From: Dyadobacter frigoris
Lineage (GTDB): Bacteria > Bacteroidota > Bacteroidia > Cytophagales > Spirosomataceae
Reading direction: 5' to 3'
Assembly: GCF_005280585.1 (NCBI RefSeq)
Contig: NZ_SZVO01000004.1
Span: 1-64,000 of the forward strand
Length of the DNA: 64,000 nucleotides
Part shown: piece by piece, positions 33,957-43,360 of the stretch
How positions within the stretch are numbered: the stretch's first letter is position 1
How the letters are laid out: each line of letters opens with the position of its first letter
Program-made: the position numbers and the translations under genes
The notes under the pieces: generated by a model
What the model saw: only the letters and a program-made list of their open reading frames with translations
What the model was told of the DNA's origin: nothing
Databases searched by the model: none

Positions 33957-36403
33957 CTATTCATTTCGAAGTGACTGGACCGGGTTCATCAGTGCCGCTT
34001 TCAAGCTTTGAAAGCCAACTGTGAGCACCGCGATGACGATTACCAGTCCTGCTGCACCAGCAAACATCCACCAGGCAAGATCGATCTGGTAAGCAAAGTC
34101 CTGCAGCCACTGCTTCATTAGATAACCAGCGACCGGACAGGCAATTACAATAGATATCAGGACCAGCTGTAAAAAATCTTTTGAAACCAATGCAAGAATG
34201 TCGGCGATGCTGGCACCAAGTACTTTCCTGACACCAATTTCCTTGGTGCGCTGCTCGGTCATGTAACTGGCCAGTCCGAACAAACCCAGGCAGGCGATGA
34301 ATATGGCCAGCATTGACGCCAATGCAAAAACCTGGCTATATTGTTTTTCAGTGTTGTATTGCTCGTTATATTTTTGATCGACAAAGAAGTATTCGAAAGG
34401 ATTTCCCGGGTATGCTGCTTTGTAGAGCGCTTCCAGCTCTTTCAGTTGCCGCTGCATATTGGAAGTCGAAAGCTGCAAAACGAGCTTTCCACCTGATCTG
34501 CGCGGCATGAAAATGATCGGATCAACGGCCTTTTGTAATCCCTGGTGATTGTAATCTTTTACTACACCGACGATCTCAAATGGCTGGCCCCAGCTGACGA
34601 TAGATCCGGCCGCTTTTTGAGACGTTTCAAACCCAAGCTGACGGGCTGCAGACTCGTTGATCATTAATTTCCCGCTTTTCTCCCAGGCCTGCTCTGCTTC
34701 CTGTACTGTGAAATTCCGGCCTGCCACGAGCCCAATCTGAAATACGGAAAGGTATCGGTCGTCGATGATACCCATTGCATACCCTTTTTTTGCATCATCC
34801 GGCTTTTCGCCCTGTCTGACAATACCGGCCGCATTGAACGAATAGTATGTACCCGGCACGATACCTGTGTGGCAAATATTTTTGATATAAGGCAGTGCAC
34901 TGACCTGGTTGTCAAGCAGTACCGAACTCGTCTCGAGCAATTTCCCATCACCTAATTGCGGGCCATTAATTACCAGCCGCTGCTCAGCTTTAAAACCGAG
35001 GTCTTTATTCTGCATGTACTGAAGCTGCCTGTACAGAACCAGTGTGGCAATAATGAGGATAATGGAAACGCTAAACTGGGCGACCACCAACACTTTGCGG
35101 AGCCAGCTGTCCTTGCCAGCATTCGGTTTCAAGCCTGAGCCCCCTTTCAGTATTTGAACTGGTTGCAAAGAAGTGACTGAAAAAGCCACATAACCGCCTG
35201 ACAAAAATGCACCCAGCACCAGCAGTGTGGCTGCTGCGATCCAGGAGGGGTCTGCAAGCAACCCCTCCAATGAAAAATCCTTTTGGGTAAAATCATTGAA
35301 GCTTTTTTGCACTGAATAAACCAGCAGCAATGCTACGGCGAAGCCGATGATGTTCAAAAGAGAAGATTCGCCCAGGAACTGATTAATAAGCTGGAACCTG
35401 CCAGCCCCGACCACTTTTCGGATGCCTACTTCTTTGGCCCTGTTAAGTGAAGCCGCCGTAGAAAGGTTAATGTAATTGAACCACGCAATTACCAAAATCA
35501 GGACTGCAATACCGCTCAAAAGGTAGACGAACGAGAGGCTGCCGCTGGTTTGGTAGGGGTCATCGATGGAAGAGCCGAGGTGGATCTGTGACATCGGCTG
35601 CAGTAGAAATTTGCTTTTATCCTGTGAATCCAGTTTTTGTTTTAGTGTATTGATTTTCTTTTCCAATGCGATCTTATCGCTATGATCTTCCAGCTGAAAA
35701 AAATTGGAGACGTAAGAGCCATCAAAACCGTCCAGGCGTGCCCAGCCGTTTCCGTTGAGATTGGCCGGGTTGGCCAGTGTCTGCAGTGAAAGGATTGCAC
35801 TAAATTTAAGATCAGAGTTCTCGGGCATATCCTTATAAACAGCGGTGACGGTATATAACGTTTTACCAAACTGGTTATTAATGGTCAGCGTCTTTCCAAG
35901 GACCTTTTCGCTCCCAAAATACTTTTTAGCCCGTAAAGCTGACAGTGCAATGGTGTTGGTTTCTGAAAGAGCCGTTTGGGGGCTGCCTGAAAGCAGTGGA
36001 AAAGTAAATAGCGTAAAGAAACTGCCGTCAGCATAAGCCAGGGCATCTTCCCGGAATGTTTGGACGGAGCCTTTCTTGCCTGGATTTTCAATCGTTATGA
36101 TTCCGTTCGCCGAACCTTCCGCTACACGGCAATAGGCCTTCACTTCACTGAATTCCTTTTTGATCAGGGGTGCTATGGCCGGGGCCATTTGTACAAAAAC
36201 ATCTCCGGTAGGCCGGCTTTCCAGCATGCGGTACTGGACCGGCAGGTTTTATGGAACATGTTGACGCTTTTTTCAAAGGCTACATATTCGAAGATAAAAA
36301 TAAAGGCGGCGATACCAAGGCCAAGGCCGGCCACATTGATGATTGAAAACAGCCTGTTTTTATAAAGGCTGCGCATGGCGATTTTTATATAGGATTGCAG
36401 CAT
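33957..36403 (-). pseudogene. FtsX/MacB-type ABC transporter permease, frameshifted near the N-terminus
   Basis: Large Bacteroidota-type permease with two MacB periplasmic domains and two FtsX transmembrane blocks. The N-terminus (ATG 36403, MLQSYIKIAMRSLYKNRLFS, first helix and EYVAFEKSVNMFHK) is in one frame. From about 36240 the protein continues in another frame (LPVQYRMLESRP onward) to the stop at 33957. A one-base loss between about 36228 and 36262 explains this. Both FtsX signatures are present: EVGIRKVVGAGRFQLINQFL (middle) and EIGVRKVLGASIADIL (near the end). Translation from an internal start at 36227 would lack the first helix. No ATPase gene is nearby. The DUF2807 gene lies 14 nt upstream. 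Confidence 0.82.
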
Positions 36404-36417
36404 AGTAGTAAAAAATT

Positions 36418-37371
36418 TTATTTGCCTGGCAAGATTACTTTGCGGCCTTCATCATCTGGTTGGACGGTTAGGAAGGGCTTGTCCTGCAAAATTTTACCAC
36501 TCATGACAAGGTCTACCTGTTCTTTGGTAGCAATGTACACTTTCGTTCCGACCACGTATTGCTTCTGCTTTTTCTGGTTCGGTGCCAAAATAAATCCATT
36601 CGTTTCATTGGCTATCTCTCCGGGAGCATAAGAAATCAGGGTGACCTGCTGCGGTGATGCATTGCCATTTACAAAGTGCAGTGTTATAAGCTTTGAGCGA
36701 TTAGCAGAGAAGGTTTCAGCTTTTGTTTTAGATTGTGTTTGGTGATCACTGACATTTTCTATGTGCGCAAAAGCCTGGGTAGCTGCCTGAATTTTCTGGG
36801 TATTCAACCGGATGGTGGCATTGGCGTTAGCCACTACGTATGCGGTTTTCACTTCAAATTTTTCAGCGTTAATCCTACCGTTTGCATGGCTGACCAGGCT
36901 GAGCGTACCAGATTTGCCTTGCAAGGTGATGTTGCCGTTTGCATCGTTGATCAGGTCAAAAGCCGTACCGTTCAGGCCATTCACAATCACATTTCCGTTT
37001 GATCCATTGCGGAGACTTTTCAGGTTTCTTGTCGAAATGCTAACGTTAATCGCTGCTTTGCTAATCCAGAAGTCTTTATTGTCAGGATTTTTCAACGCCA
37101 GTTTTAAGATCCCATTTTCACTTTTGACGTTAAGAAGAGAAACCAGGTTTTCATCCAGCGAGATGATCACAGAAGGAGTTTTATCTGACACTTCTATCCG
37201 GACATCTGCCGGAAATTGTTCTGTTTCGACCGCATCAAAAGCAGGAACGGGGTAAGTCCTGGTTACGATGTTGCCATTACCATGAATTTCCCGGGTACCG
37301 CCCTGGGACTGCGCGGATATTGAATTGAAAAAGCAGAGCGCCATGGCGCATGCAGTTAGAATTGTTTTCAA
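36418..37371 (-). CDS. DUF2807 (GIN domain) exported protein
   Basis: 317 residues with a signal peptide (MKTILTACAMALCFFNSISA). The body is a right-handed beta-helix-like DUF2807 domain (about 45-230) with repeated NGN and NGxI turns (GNGNIVTRTYPVPAFDAVE, SNGNVIVNGLNG, ANGNITLQGKSG, HANGRINAEKF). The C-terminus (about 230-317) is a separate polar segment. DUF2807 proteins are predicted periplasmic or surface proteins of unknown function. It forms an apparent two-gene unit with the downstream permease. Confidence 0.87.
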   Translation of the reverse strand: MKTILTACAMALCFFNSISAQSQGGTREIHGNGNIVTRTYPVPAFDAVETEQFPADVRIEVSDKTPSVIISLDENLVSLLNVKSENGILKLALKNPDNKDFWISKAAINVSISTRNLKSLRNGSNGNVIVNGLNGTAFDLINDANGNITLQGKSGTLSLVSHANGRINAEKFEVKTAYVVANANATIRLNTQKIQAATQAFAHIENVSDHQTQSKTKAETFSANRSKLITLHFVNGNASPQQVTLISYAPGEIANETNGFILAPNQKKQKQYVVGTKVYIATKEQVDLVMSGKILQDKPFLTVQPDDEGRKVILPGK

Positions 37372-37406
37372 GTTGATCTAGTCCAGGTTTGTTTAACTGA
37401 CTGTTT

Positions 37407-37490
37407 TCAACTATTGTACCAGAATCCAAAACATGGCTTCATTTATTCAAAATGGTGTTTGTTTACTATTTTATTGTCCGATTTCGGACA
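37407..37490 (-). promoter_or_regulatory. sigma-54-like promoter and upstream inverted repeat before the DUF2807-permease unit
   Basis: On the minus strand TGGTACAATAGTTGA (37421-37407) has the GG-N10-G spacing of a -24/-12 promoter, with GA instead of GC at -12. About 54 bp further upstream is TGTCCGATTTCGGACA (37475-37490), two 7-bp arms around a 2-bp centre, at a distance suited to an enhancer-binding activator. Both elements are visible; the link to sigma-54 is inferred. Confidence 0.45.
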
Positions 37491-37752
37491 GTCAGATTGA
37501 AAAGTGTGCGCTGGTCAAAGTTTACATCATTTCCATCCGACTCAATCTTTTCAACTGGACGCAATTTAATTCCTTCACTATTTCCACCGAACGTTAATCA
37601 GAAGGCAGCTGATTCTATTTAAAGTTAACAAACCAAGAATACCGTTGCAGGTTTGTGACCCTTGCTGTGGTCAATTATTATGTTTTCGGATTATTTTCCT
37701 TTGACAGCAGGTTAATCACATTTTCTTAACATAGACTTTAAGTGAAAGTTGA

Positions 37753-37760
37753 TATATTTG
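37753..37760 (+). promoter_or_regulatory. -7 box upstream of the ECF sigma gene
   Basis: TATATTTG is a full match to the Bacteroidota -7 element TANNTTTG, 49 nt before the ATG of the FecI-like sigma factor. No convincing TTTG -33 element is found at the expected distance. The rest of the 37372-37809 spacer holds the divergent sigma-54-like elements. Confidence 0.5.
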
Positions 37761-37809
37761 TTTACTAAATTCGATTTATTCGTTTATGAAATTTGATACC
37801 TGACGCCAA

Positions 37810-38394
37810 ATGACTCGTTATGATTGCCAAACTGATGAGGAGTTACTGGAGTTACTGAAAAACAGTGATGAAGAGGCATTTACGGAACTGTTCGACAGGC
37901 ACTGGGAGCGTATATCTATGTACGTGTCCAGAGTGATCAAATGCCGGGATGATGCTCAGGATATTGTTCAGGAGATATTTATTTCAATCTGGCGTCGTCG
38001 AGGAGACATTTCCTTAAAAAGTACTTTTCTGGCTTATTTATTAAAAAGCGCCCGAAATCTTTCCATCCGGTATATCGAAAAAAATATAAACAGGGAAAAT
38101 TTTGTTGAAAGCCTTTCAGAGCAAATGCAGTCTGTGGACCTCTCTGCTATATCTGCGCTGGAATTGCAGGAGCTGGAAGCAAAAGTTGATCAGGCGATTG
38201 CAAAATTACCTGCGAAAATGCAGCAGGTGTATCACCTTAGTCGTCGTGAAAATCTGTCTTACAAGGATATAGCCGCTCAGTTGGGCATTGCGGAAACAAC
38301 CGTAAAGAAACAAGTAAGCAACGCACTGAAACAGATCCGTTCTGAAATCGAAACGCTTTCAGCCACGTCTTTTATGTTGGCGTTCTTCTTCTGA
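37810..38394 (+). CDS. ECF sigma-70 factor, FecI-like
   Basis: 194 residues. Region 2 (about 15-85) has the core-binding stretch DAQDIVQEIFISIWRRRGDI, and region 4 (about 125-185) has LPAKMQQVYHLSRRENLSYK then DIAAQLGIAETTVKKQVSNA, the -35-recognition helix-turn-helix. Sigma factors of this type in Bacteroidota are held by a FecR-like anti-sigma factor, encoded next, and released when the cognate SusC transporter signals substrate binding. The following fecR, susC and susD genes are its likely targets. Confidence 0.92.
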   Translation: MTRYDCQTDEELLELLKNSDEEAFTELFDRHWERISMYVSRVIKCRDDAQDIVQEIFISIWRRRGDISLKSTFLAYLLKSARNLSIRYIEKNINRENFVESLSEQMQSVDLSAISALELQELEAKVDQAIAKLPAKMQQVYHLSRRENLSYKDIAAQLGIAETTVKKQVSNALKQIRSEIETLSATSFMLAFFF

Positions 38395-38509
38395 AACAGT
38401 GGTTTAGGAAAAAATATCTATTTTTTTTAAGCTTCATCTACTACCACCATGCTGTTTTCGGAATATGTATTTGGGTAAGGCGCATGTTGCTTACACAAAT
38501 CGAAAGCTT

Positions 38510-39706
38510 ATGAATTCAGAAGAGGCAAAACTACTCCTGCAACGCTACCGGATGGGGCTTTGCTCTGACTCCGAAAAAAAGGCCGTTGAAGCCTGGTTCG
38601 ATACTTTGGCTAGTCAGCAGGAGGTCAACTGGACTGAGCTGGAAAAAATGCAGTTTGGCGACTCTTTGAGAAGTAATGTGATGAAGGCAGTGCGCCAGGA
38701 TGCGCCAGTCGTTTCGGCAGGTAAAAATAAAGTGTTTCCCTTTCTGCGTTATGCTTCCGCCGCGATCATTCTCTTTACTATTGGATTAGGCGCCTATTTC
38801 CTGGTGCTGCAAAAACGGGAACCCAGTGCGGTCAGCGTGAAGATGCAACCCGATAAGGAGGATATTGCGCCGGGCAGGGACGGAGCGATACTGACACTTG
38901 CGGATGGCAGGCAGATTTTGCTGGATAGCGCCGGTAATGGGAATCTTGCCATGGAAGGTTCCACAGTTATACGTAATAACAATGGGCAGATTCAATATGA
39001 TGGGCAAGGAGCGCTAGCCTCAGAGAATTTGTACAATACGATGACCACACCGAAAGGACGGCAATATGCTTTGATACTGTCTGACGGTACCCGGGTGTGG
39101 CTTAACGCGGGGTCATCCATTACCTATCCCACCGTGTTTAAAAAGAACGACCGGCGGGTGACGATTACCGGAGAGGCATATCTGGAGGTTGCCCACCTGC
39201 CCGATGTTACACAGAACGCTTCTGAGCGCAACATTCCTTTCACGGTCCTGGTAGGCGATCTGGAAATAAAGGTTCTGGGGACCCGGTTTAATATTAATGC
39301 CTATCCCGATGAAGCATCTATAAAAACCACGCTGTTGGAAGGTTCGGTTCAATTGATGAAAAATGGCAAAACCAGCTTGCTCAGCCCGGGGCAGCAAGCC
39401 ATAATTAGTGGCAATAGTACGATGAAGGTTTATTCGGGTGCGAATCTGGACGAGGCGTTAGCCTGGCGAAACGGCCTTTTTACATTTGATGATGCCGATA
39501 TTGAGACGGTCATGCGTCAGCTGGCCAGGTGGTATGATATGGAGGTGTATTTTGAGGGGGAGATACCAACGGAAACTTTTTGGGGAGATTTGCAGAGAAA
39601 TGCCAATTTGTCGAGTGTACTTAAAGTCCTTGAAAAATCCGGTGTAAAGTTCACAATTGACGGCAAAAAAGTTAGAGTCTTACAGGTTTTGCCGCCGCCA
39701 AGATAA
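38510..39706 (+). CDS. FecR-family anti-sigma factor
   Basis: 398 residues from ATG 38510 (MNSEEAKLLLQRYRMGLCSD). The open frame begins earlier, but the FecR N-terminal helix starts here. The cytoplasmic N-terminus (1-85) binds the sigma factor. One transmembrane helix follows (about 86-104, FLRYASAAIILFTIGLGAYF). The periplasmic part has the FecR domain (YNTMTTPKGRQYALILSDGT, RVWLNAGSSITYP) and a C-terminal DUF4974 domain (DADIETVMRQLARWYDMEVY). It relays the signal from the STN domain of the SusC protein downstream. Confidence 0.93.
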   Translation: MNSEEAKLLLQRYRMGLCSDSEKKAVEAWFDTLASQQEVNWTELEKMQFGDSLRSNVMKAVRQDAPVVSAGKNKVFPFLRYASAAIILFTIGLGAYFLVLQKREPSAVSVKMQPDKEDIAPGRDGAILTLADGRQILLDSAGNGNLAMEGSTVIRNNNGQIQYDGQGALASENLYNTMTTPKGRQYALILSDGTRVWLNAGSSITYPTVFKKNDRRVTITGEAYLEVAHLPDVTQNASERNIPFTVLVGDLEIKVLGTRFNINAYPDEASIKTTLLEGSVQLMKNGKTSLLSPGQQAIISGNSTMKVYSGANLDEALAWRNGLFTFDDADIETVMRQLARWYDMEVYFEGEIPTETFWGDLQRNANLSSVLKVLEKSGVKFTIDGKKVRVLQVLPPPR

Positions 39707-39748
39707 GAGATACAATAGTAAATAGCCAAGATTTTGCAGAAACAAAAA

Positions 39749-39774
39749 CCGCTTCGTGGTCGAAGACGAAGCGG
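39749..39774. terminator. 9-bp GC-rich hairpin between fecR and susC
   Basis: Perfect arms CCGCTTCGT and ACGAAGCGG around an 8-nt loop. A U-run (from AAAAA at 39744-39748 read in reverse) follows only on the minus strand. For rightward transcripts it could pause or partly end transcription from sigma-fecR, or protect the 5' end of the susC message. Confidence 0.45.
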
Positions 39775-39847
39775 CGGAATTTCGGGTCTGCATTATAAAT
39801 ACAATCGTTCAAAACTGTTTTATTCAATTTAACCCAAACGCAAAGTT

Positions 39848-42800
39848 ATGTATTTAACTTTTAAAACCATTTGTAATCCACCCGGAATATCCGGGTGGAA
39901 AGTAAAGACCCTGTCCCGGATTATGAAGATTACGGCGATTTTTATCCTGATGATCTGCCTGCGCGTGAGTGCGGGCACTTATGGTCAAACTGTCTCTTAT
40001 GCCGGGAACAATATCACCCTGCAAACCTTTTTTACTACCATTAAAAAACAGACGGGTTACACGGTATTCTGCAATTCGAGCATACTTAAAAGAGCGGAAA
40101 GAGTGTCTGTTAATGCGGAAAATGCATCTTTGGAAGAAGTGCTGGCAAAAGTGCTGCACAAGCAGGGGCTGGTCTTTACCATTGAGGAAAAGATGATCGT
40201 AGTTTCCCGGGGATCTGCTCCTGACCATGAGGATAAGGTAATTCCGCCGCCTGTAAATATCAGGGGCAAGGTTACCGATGAAAATGGATACGGACTTCCC
40301 GGCGTTAGTATTTTGGTCAAAGGTACGCAGCGAGGCACAACCAGCAACGCGGATGGAACCTTTAAGCTAGACGTGGAAAGTGAAAATACCCGTTTGATAT
40401 TTTCATTTGTAGGCTACCAGTCACAGGAAGTGCTTATCGGCAGAAAAACGGATTTGAGTATCTCAATGAAGACCGATGATAAGTCCTTTGACGAAGTGGT
40501 AGTGGTAGGTTATGGAACCACCAGAAAGAAAGACCTTACAGGATCGGTTATTTCAATAAAGTCGGATGAGCTGGTGAAATCTAATCCGGTAACCCTGGAA
40601 CAGGGTATTCAGGGGAAAGCAGCCGGTGTTTTTGTAACACAGACCGACGGAGCGCCAGGCGCAGGCATGAGTATTCAAATTCGTGGCGCAAGCTCATTTA
40701 TGGGTGGAACCGAACCATTGTATGTGGTGGACGGGGTACCGCTGGTAGACGACAACGCGAGCGCTACGCCTAAGTCCGGTTCTTCTTTCGATCAGCAGAA
40801 AACCAATATGCTTTCATTCCTCAATACGAGTGATATCGAATCCATTGAAATATTAAAGGATGCTTCTTCGACTGCCATCTACGGATCAAGAGGAGCAAAC
40901 GGGGTTGTGCTGATTACAACTAAAAAAGGAGGGAAAGGAAAGGACCGGATTGAGCTGAATCTGGTGACAAGTCTTTCGCAGATCTCTAAAAAATATGATA
41001 TGCTCGATGCAGAGCAATTTGCAACTTATCAGAACGAGGCTTACCTGAATTCAGACACGTATCTGGGAACGACTTATGGTAAAGACAAGACTATTCCTTA
41101 TCCCGGCCGCTTTGACCTGGTTCAGAACAGTTACCTGAAAGCACCGGCCGATTTCCGTGGACGCTCAACCGACTGGCAGGATGCCATTTATCGTACAGCA
41201 CTGAAACAGGATTATACGCTAAATTTTTCAGGGGGATCGGGGGGTAATACTTACCTGATCGGTGGAAACCTCATCGATCAGAACGGGATTATTAGTAATT
41301 CGAAATTCAAACGTTACAGCCTCAGAGTGAACATCAACAGGCAGGTGAAAAACTGGCTTCAGGCAGGTGCAACGCTGAACTATTCAAATACAATCAATAA
41401 AATGGTTTCGACTGGTGCGAGTATTGTCGGGCCGGAGGGCGGTGTGGTTAAATCTGCGATGACTTTTCACCCAACCATCCCCATGCGCGATACACTGACA
41501 GATCAGTTCTCGCAACTTTACATTACGTCAAATCCCTATCAGTATGTTAAGCAGTCCCTGAATCAGGTGACCGGCTCAAGGCTTACGTCATCGGCGTTTG
41601 CAGATGTCACCTTCATGCCCGGATTCAGATTTCGGAGCATATTCGGGTGGAACACCTCTTTTGACAGAAGAGACCAGTATTTTCCTCAGTCGATCAACGA
41701 AGGAGCCACAGCCAAGGGCAGAGCCTATGTGTCCGATAATAATTCTCAGAACGTCAGCTCTGAGAGTTATTTTACCTATGATCATAAGTGGGGACAACAT
41801 GCTGTAAATGCCACTGCGGGAATGTCCTACGGAAGTGGCGTCTGGCAGTACAAGTATATCGGAGTGAGCGGATTTATGAATGATGCGCTGCAGAACAATA
41901 ACCTGGGAGCAGGCACAATTGTGGATCCACCATCCTCGGCAAAATCCGAGTGGTCGCTTTTGTCGTATTATGGACGTTTAAATTACATTTTTGACGACCG
42001 GTATCTTGCCACGATTACCTACCGCCGGGACGGATCCAGCAAGTTTGCAAAAAACAACAAATGGGCAGGATTCCTTTCAGGCGCATTTGCATGGCGGTTC
42101 TCACAGGAACAATTCCTAAAAAACAGCCCCTGGCTCAGCAACGGAAAGCTCCGGCTGAGTTACGGACAATCCGGCAACCAGGGAATCGGATCCTATGGCT
42201 CGCTCTCGCATATTTCTGCTGCCAATTATCCTTACGGCGGTGTGTTGACCAACGGCTATCTGGTTACCAGCCTTGGTAATGACAATTTGAAGTGGGAAAC
42301 AACCGCGCAGGTTGACGGTGGTCTGGATCTTGGTTTTTTCAAAGACAGATTATCCTTTGTTTTTGATTATTATTACAAACGTACCCATGATCTACTACAA
42401 AATGTAACGCTTCCTTCGAGCACAGGATACACCACCCAGGTCAGGAATATCGGTGAAATTGAAAACAGGGGTTTCGAAGCAACGGTAAATGCACGGCTTG
42501 TTGACCGTAAGGATTTCACCATAGGCGTGAGCGGGAACATTTCCTTCAACAAAAACAAGATTCTTGATCTTGGTGATGTGACCGAACAATGGGCTGCGCA
42601 GATCGGTACAGAGCCAATCAACTATAAGCCCTTTGTGCAGCGGGTCGGGCAGCCAATCGGGATTGTGGTCGGCTACCAGGAAGATGGGATCTTTCAAAAT
42701 GAGGAAGAAGTGGCAGCCAGCGGATTCTTTAAAGGACAGCCGGCGGCGGTGATCAAACGTATGCCTGGTGAAATCCGGTATAAAGATCTGAACGGCGATC

Positions 42801-43339
42801 AGGTTATAGATGATAAAGACCGTACTGTGATCGGAAATGTAAATCCGGATTTCTATTACGGTTTTTCAACCAATGTCACTTACAAAAGATTTGACATGAG
42901 TGTCTTTTTTCAGGGTGTTCAGGGTGGGCAAATTATCAATACGCTTCGGTACGTGACAGACAATTTGGGGGACTTCTCAAATACCACCCAGCAGGCTTAT
43001 GATAACCGCTGGACCGGCCCTGGTTCAACAGGGGTAAATCCCAAGGCGATTCTGAATTCTTTCAGGGATCTCAAATTCTCCGACCGTTTCGTAGAAAATG
43101 GGTCTTATCTAAGAATAAAAAATATCAATATGGGCTATAACTTCAATTTTAAAAGTAAGAAAATCGTACAGGCCATCAGGTTGTATACCAGTATCAATAA
43201 CGTGCTGACATTTACCAAATACAGCGGTTATGATCCCGAAGTGAACGCTTACGGGCAGGATCCTTCGCGCCGGGGCATCGATCTGGGTAACTATCCAAAT
43301 TCCAGGACCTTCTCTCTGGGTGTCAACTGTACATTTTAA
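39848..43339 (+). CDS. SusC/RagA-type TonB-dependent outer-membrane transporter with STN domain
   Basis: 1163 residues. The N-terminus has a long leader and signal (IMKITAIFILMICLRVSAGT, cleavage near YGQ). An STN signalling domain (about 55-115, TLQTFFTTIKKQTGYTVFCN) contacts FecR. A carboxypeptidase-like domain follows (about 135-215, VRGK-type VTDENGYGLPGVSILVKGTQ). The TonB box and plug are recognised by VVVGYGTTRKKDLTGSV, and the barrel ends in the aromatic SRTFSLGVNCTF. It imports oligosaccharide-like ligands with the SusD lipoprotein. ATG 39848 is kept as start because the leader length is usual for STN-containing SusC. Confidence 0.95.
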   Translation: MYLTFKTICNPPGISGWKVKTLSRIMKITAIFILMICLRVSAGTYGQTVSYAGNNITLQTFFTTIKKQTGYTVFCNSSILKRAERVSVNAENASLEEVLAKVLHKQGLVFTIEEKMIVVSRGSAPDHEDKVIPPPVNIRGKVTDENGYGLPGVSILVKGTQRGTTSNADGTFKLDVESENTRLIFSFVGYQSQEVLIGRKTDLSISMKTDDKSFDEVVVVGYGTTRKKDLTGSVISIKSDELVKSNPVTLEQGIQGKAAGVFVTQTDGAPGAGMSIQIRGASSFMGGTEPLYVVDGVPLVDDNASATPKSGSSFDQQKTNMLSFLNTSDIESIEILKDASSTAIYGSRGANGVVLITTKKGGKGKDRIELNLVTSLSQISKKYDMLDAEQFATYQNEAYLNSDTYLGTTYGKDKTIPYPGRFDLVQNSYLKAPADFRGRSTDWQDAIYRTALKQDYTLNFSGGSGGNTYLIGGNLIDQNGIISNSKFKRYSLRVNINRQVKNWLQAGATLNYSNTINKMVSTGASIVGPEGGVVKSAMTFHPTIPMRDTLTDQFSQLYITSNPYQYVKQSLNQVTGSRLTSSAFADVTFMPGFRFRSIFGWNTSFDRRDQYFPQSINEGATAKGRAYVSDNNSQNVSSESYFTYDHKWGQHAVNATAGMSYGSGVWQYKYIGVSGFMNDALQNNNLGAGTIVDPPSSAKSEWSLLSYYGRLNYIFDDRYLATITYRRDGSSKFAKNNKWAGFLSGAFAWRFSQEQFLKNSPWLSNGKLRLSYGQSGNQGIGSYGSLSHISAANYPYGGVLTNGYLVTSLGNDNLKWETTAQVDGGLDLGFFKDRLSFVFDYYYKRTHDLLQNVTLPSSTGYTTQVRNIGEIENRGFEATVNARLVDRKDFTIGVSGNISFNKNKILDLGDVTEQWAAQIGTEPINYKPFVQRVGQPIGIVVGYQEDGIFQNEEEVAASGFFKGQPAAVIKRMPGEIRYKDLNGDQVIDDKDRTVIGNVNPDFYYGFSTNVTYKRFDMSVFFQGVQGGQIINTLRYVTDNLGDFSNTTQQAYDNRWTGPGSTGVNPKAILNSFRDLKFSDRFVENGSYLRIKNINMGYNFNFKSKKIVQAIRLYTSINNVLTFTKYSGYDPEVNAYGQDPSRRGIDLGNYPNSRTFSLGVNCTF

Positions 43340-43360
43340 TTCCAAAACCTATTGCTGAAC

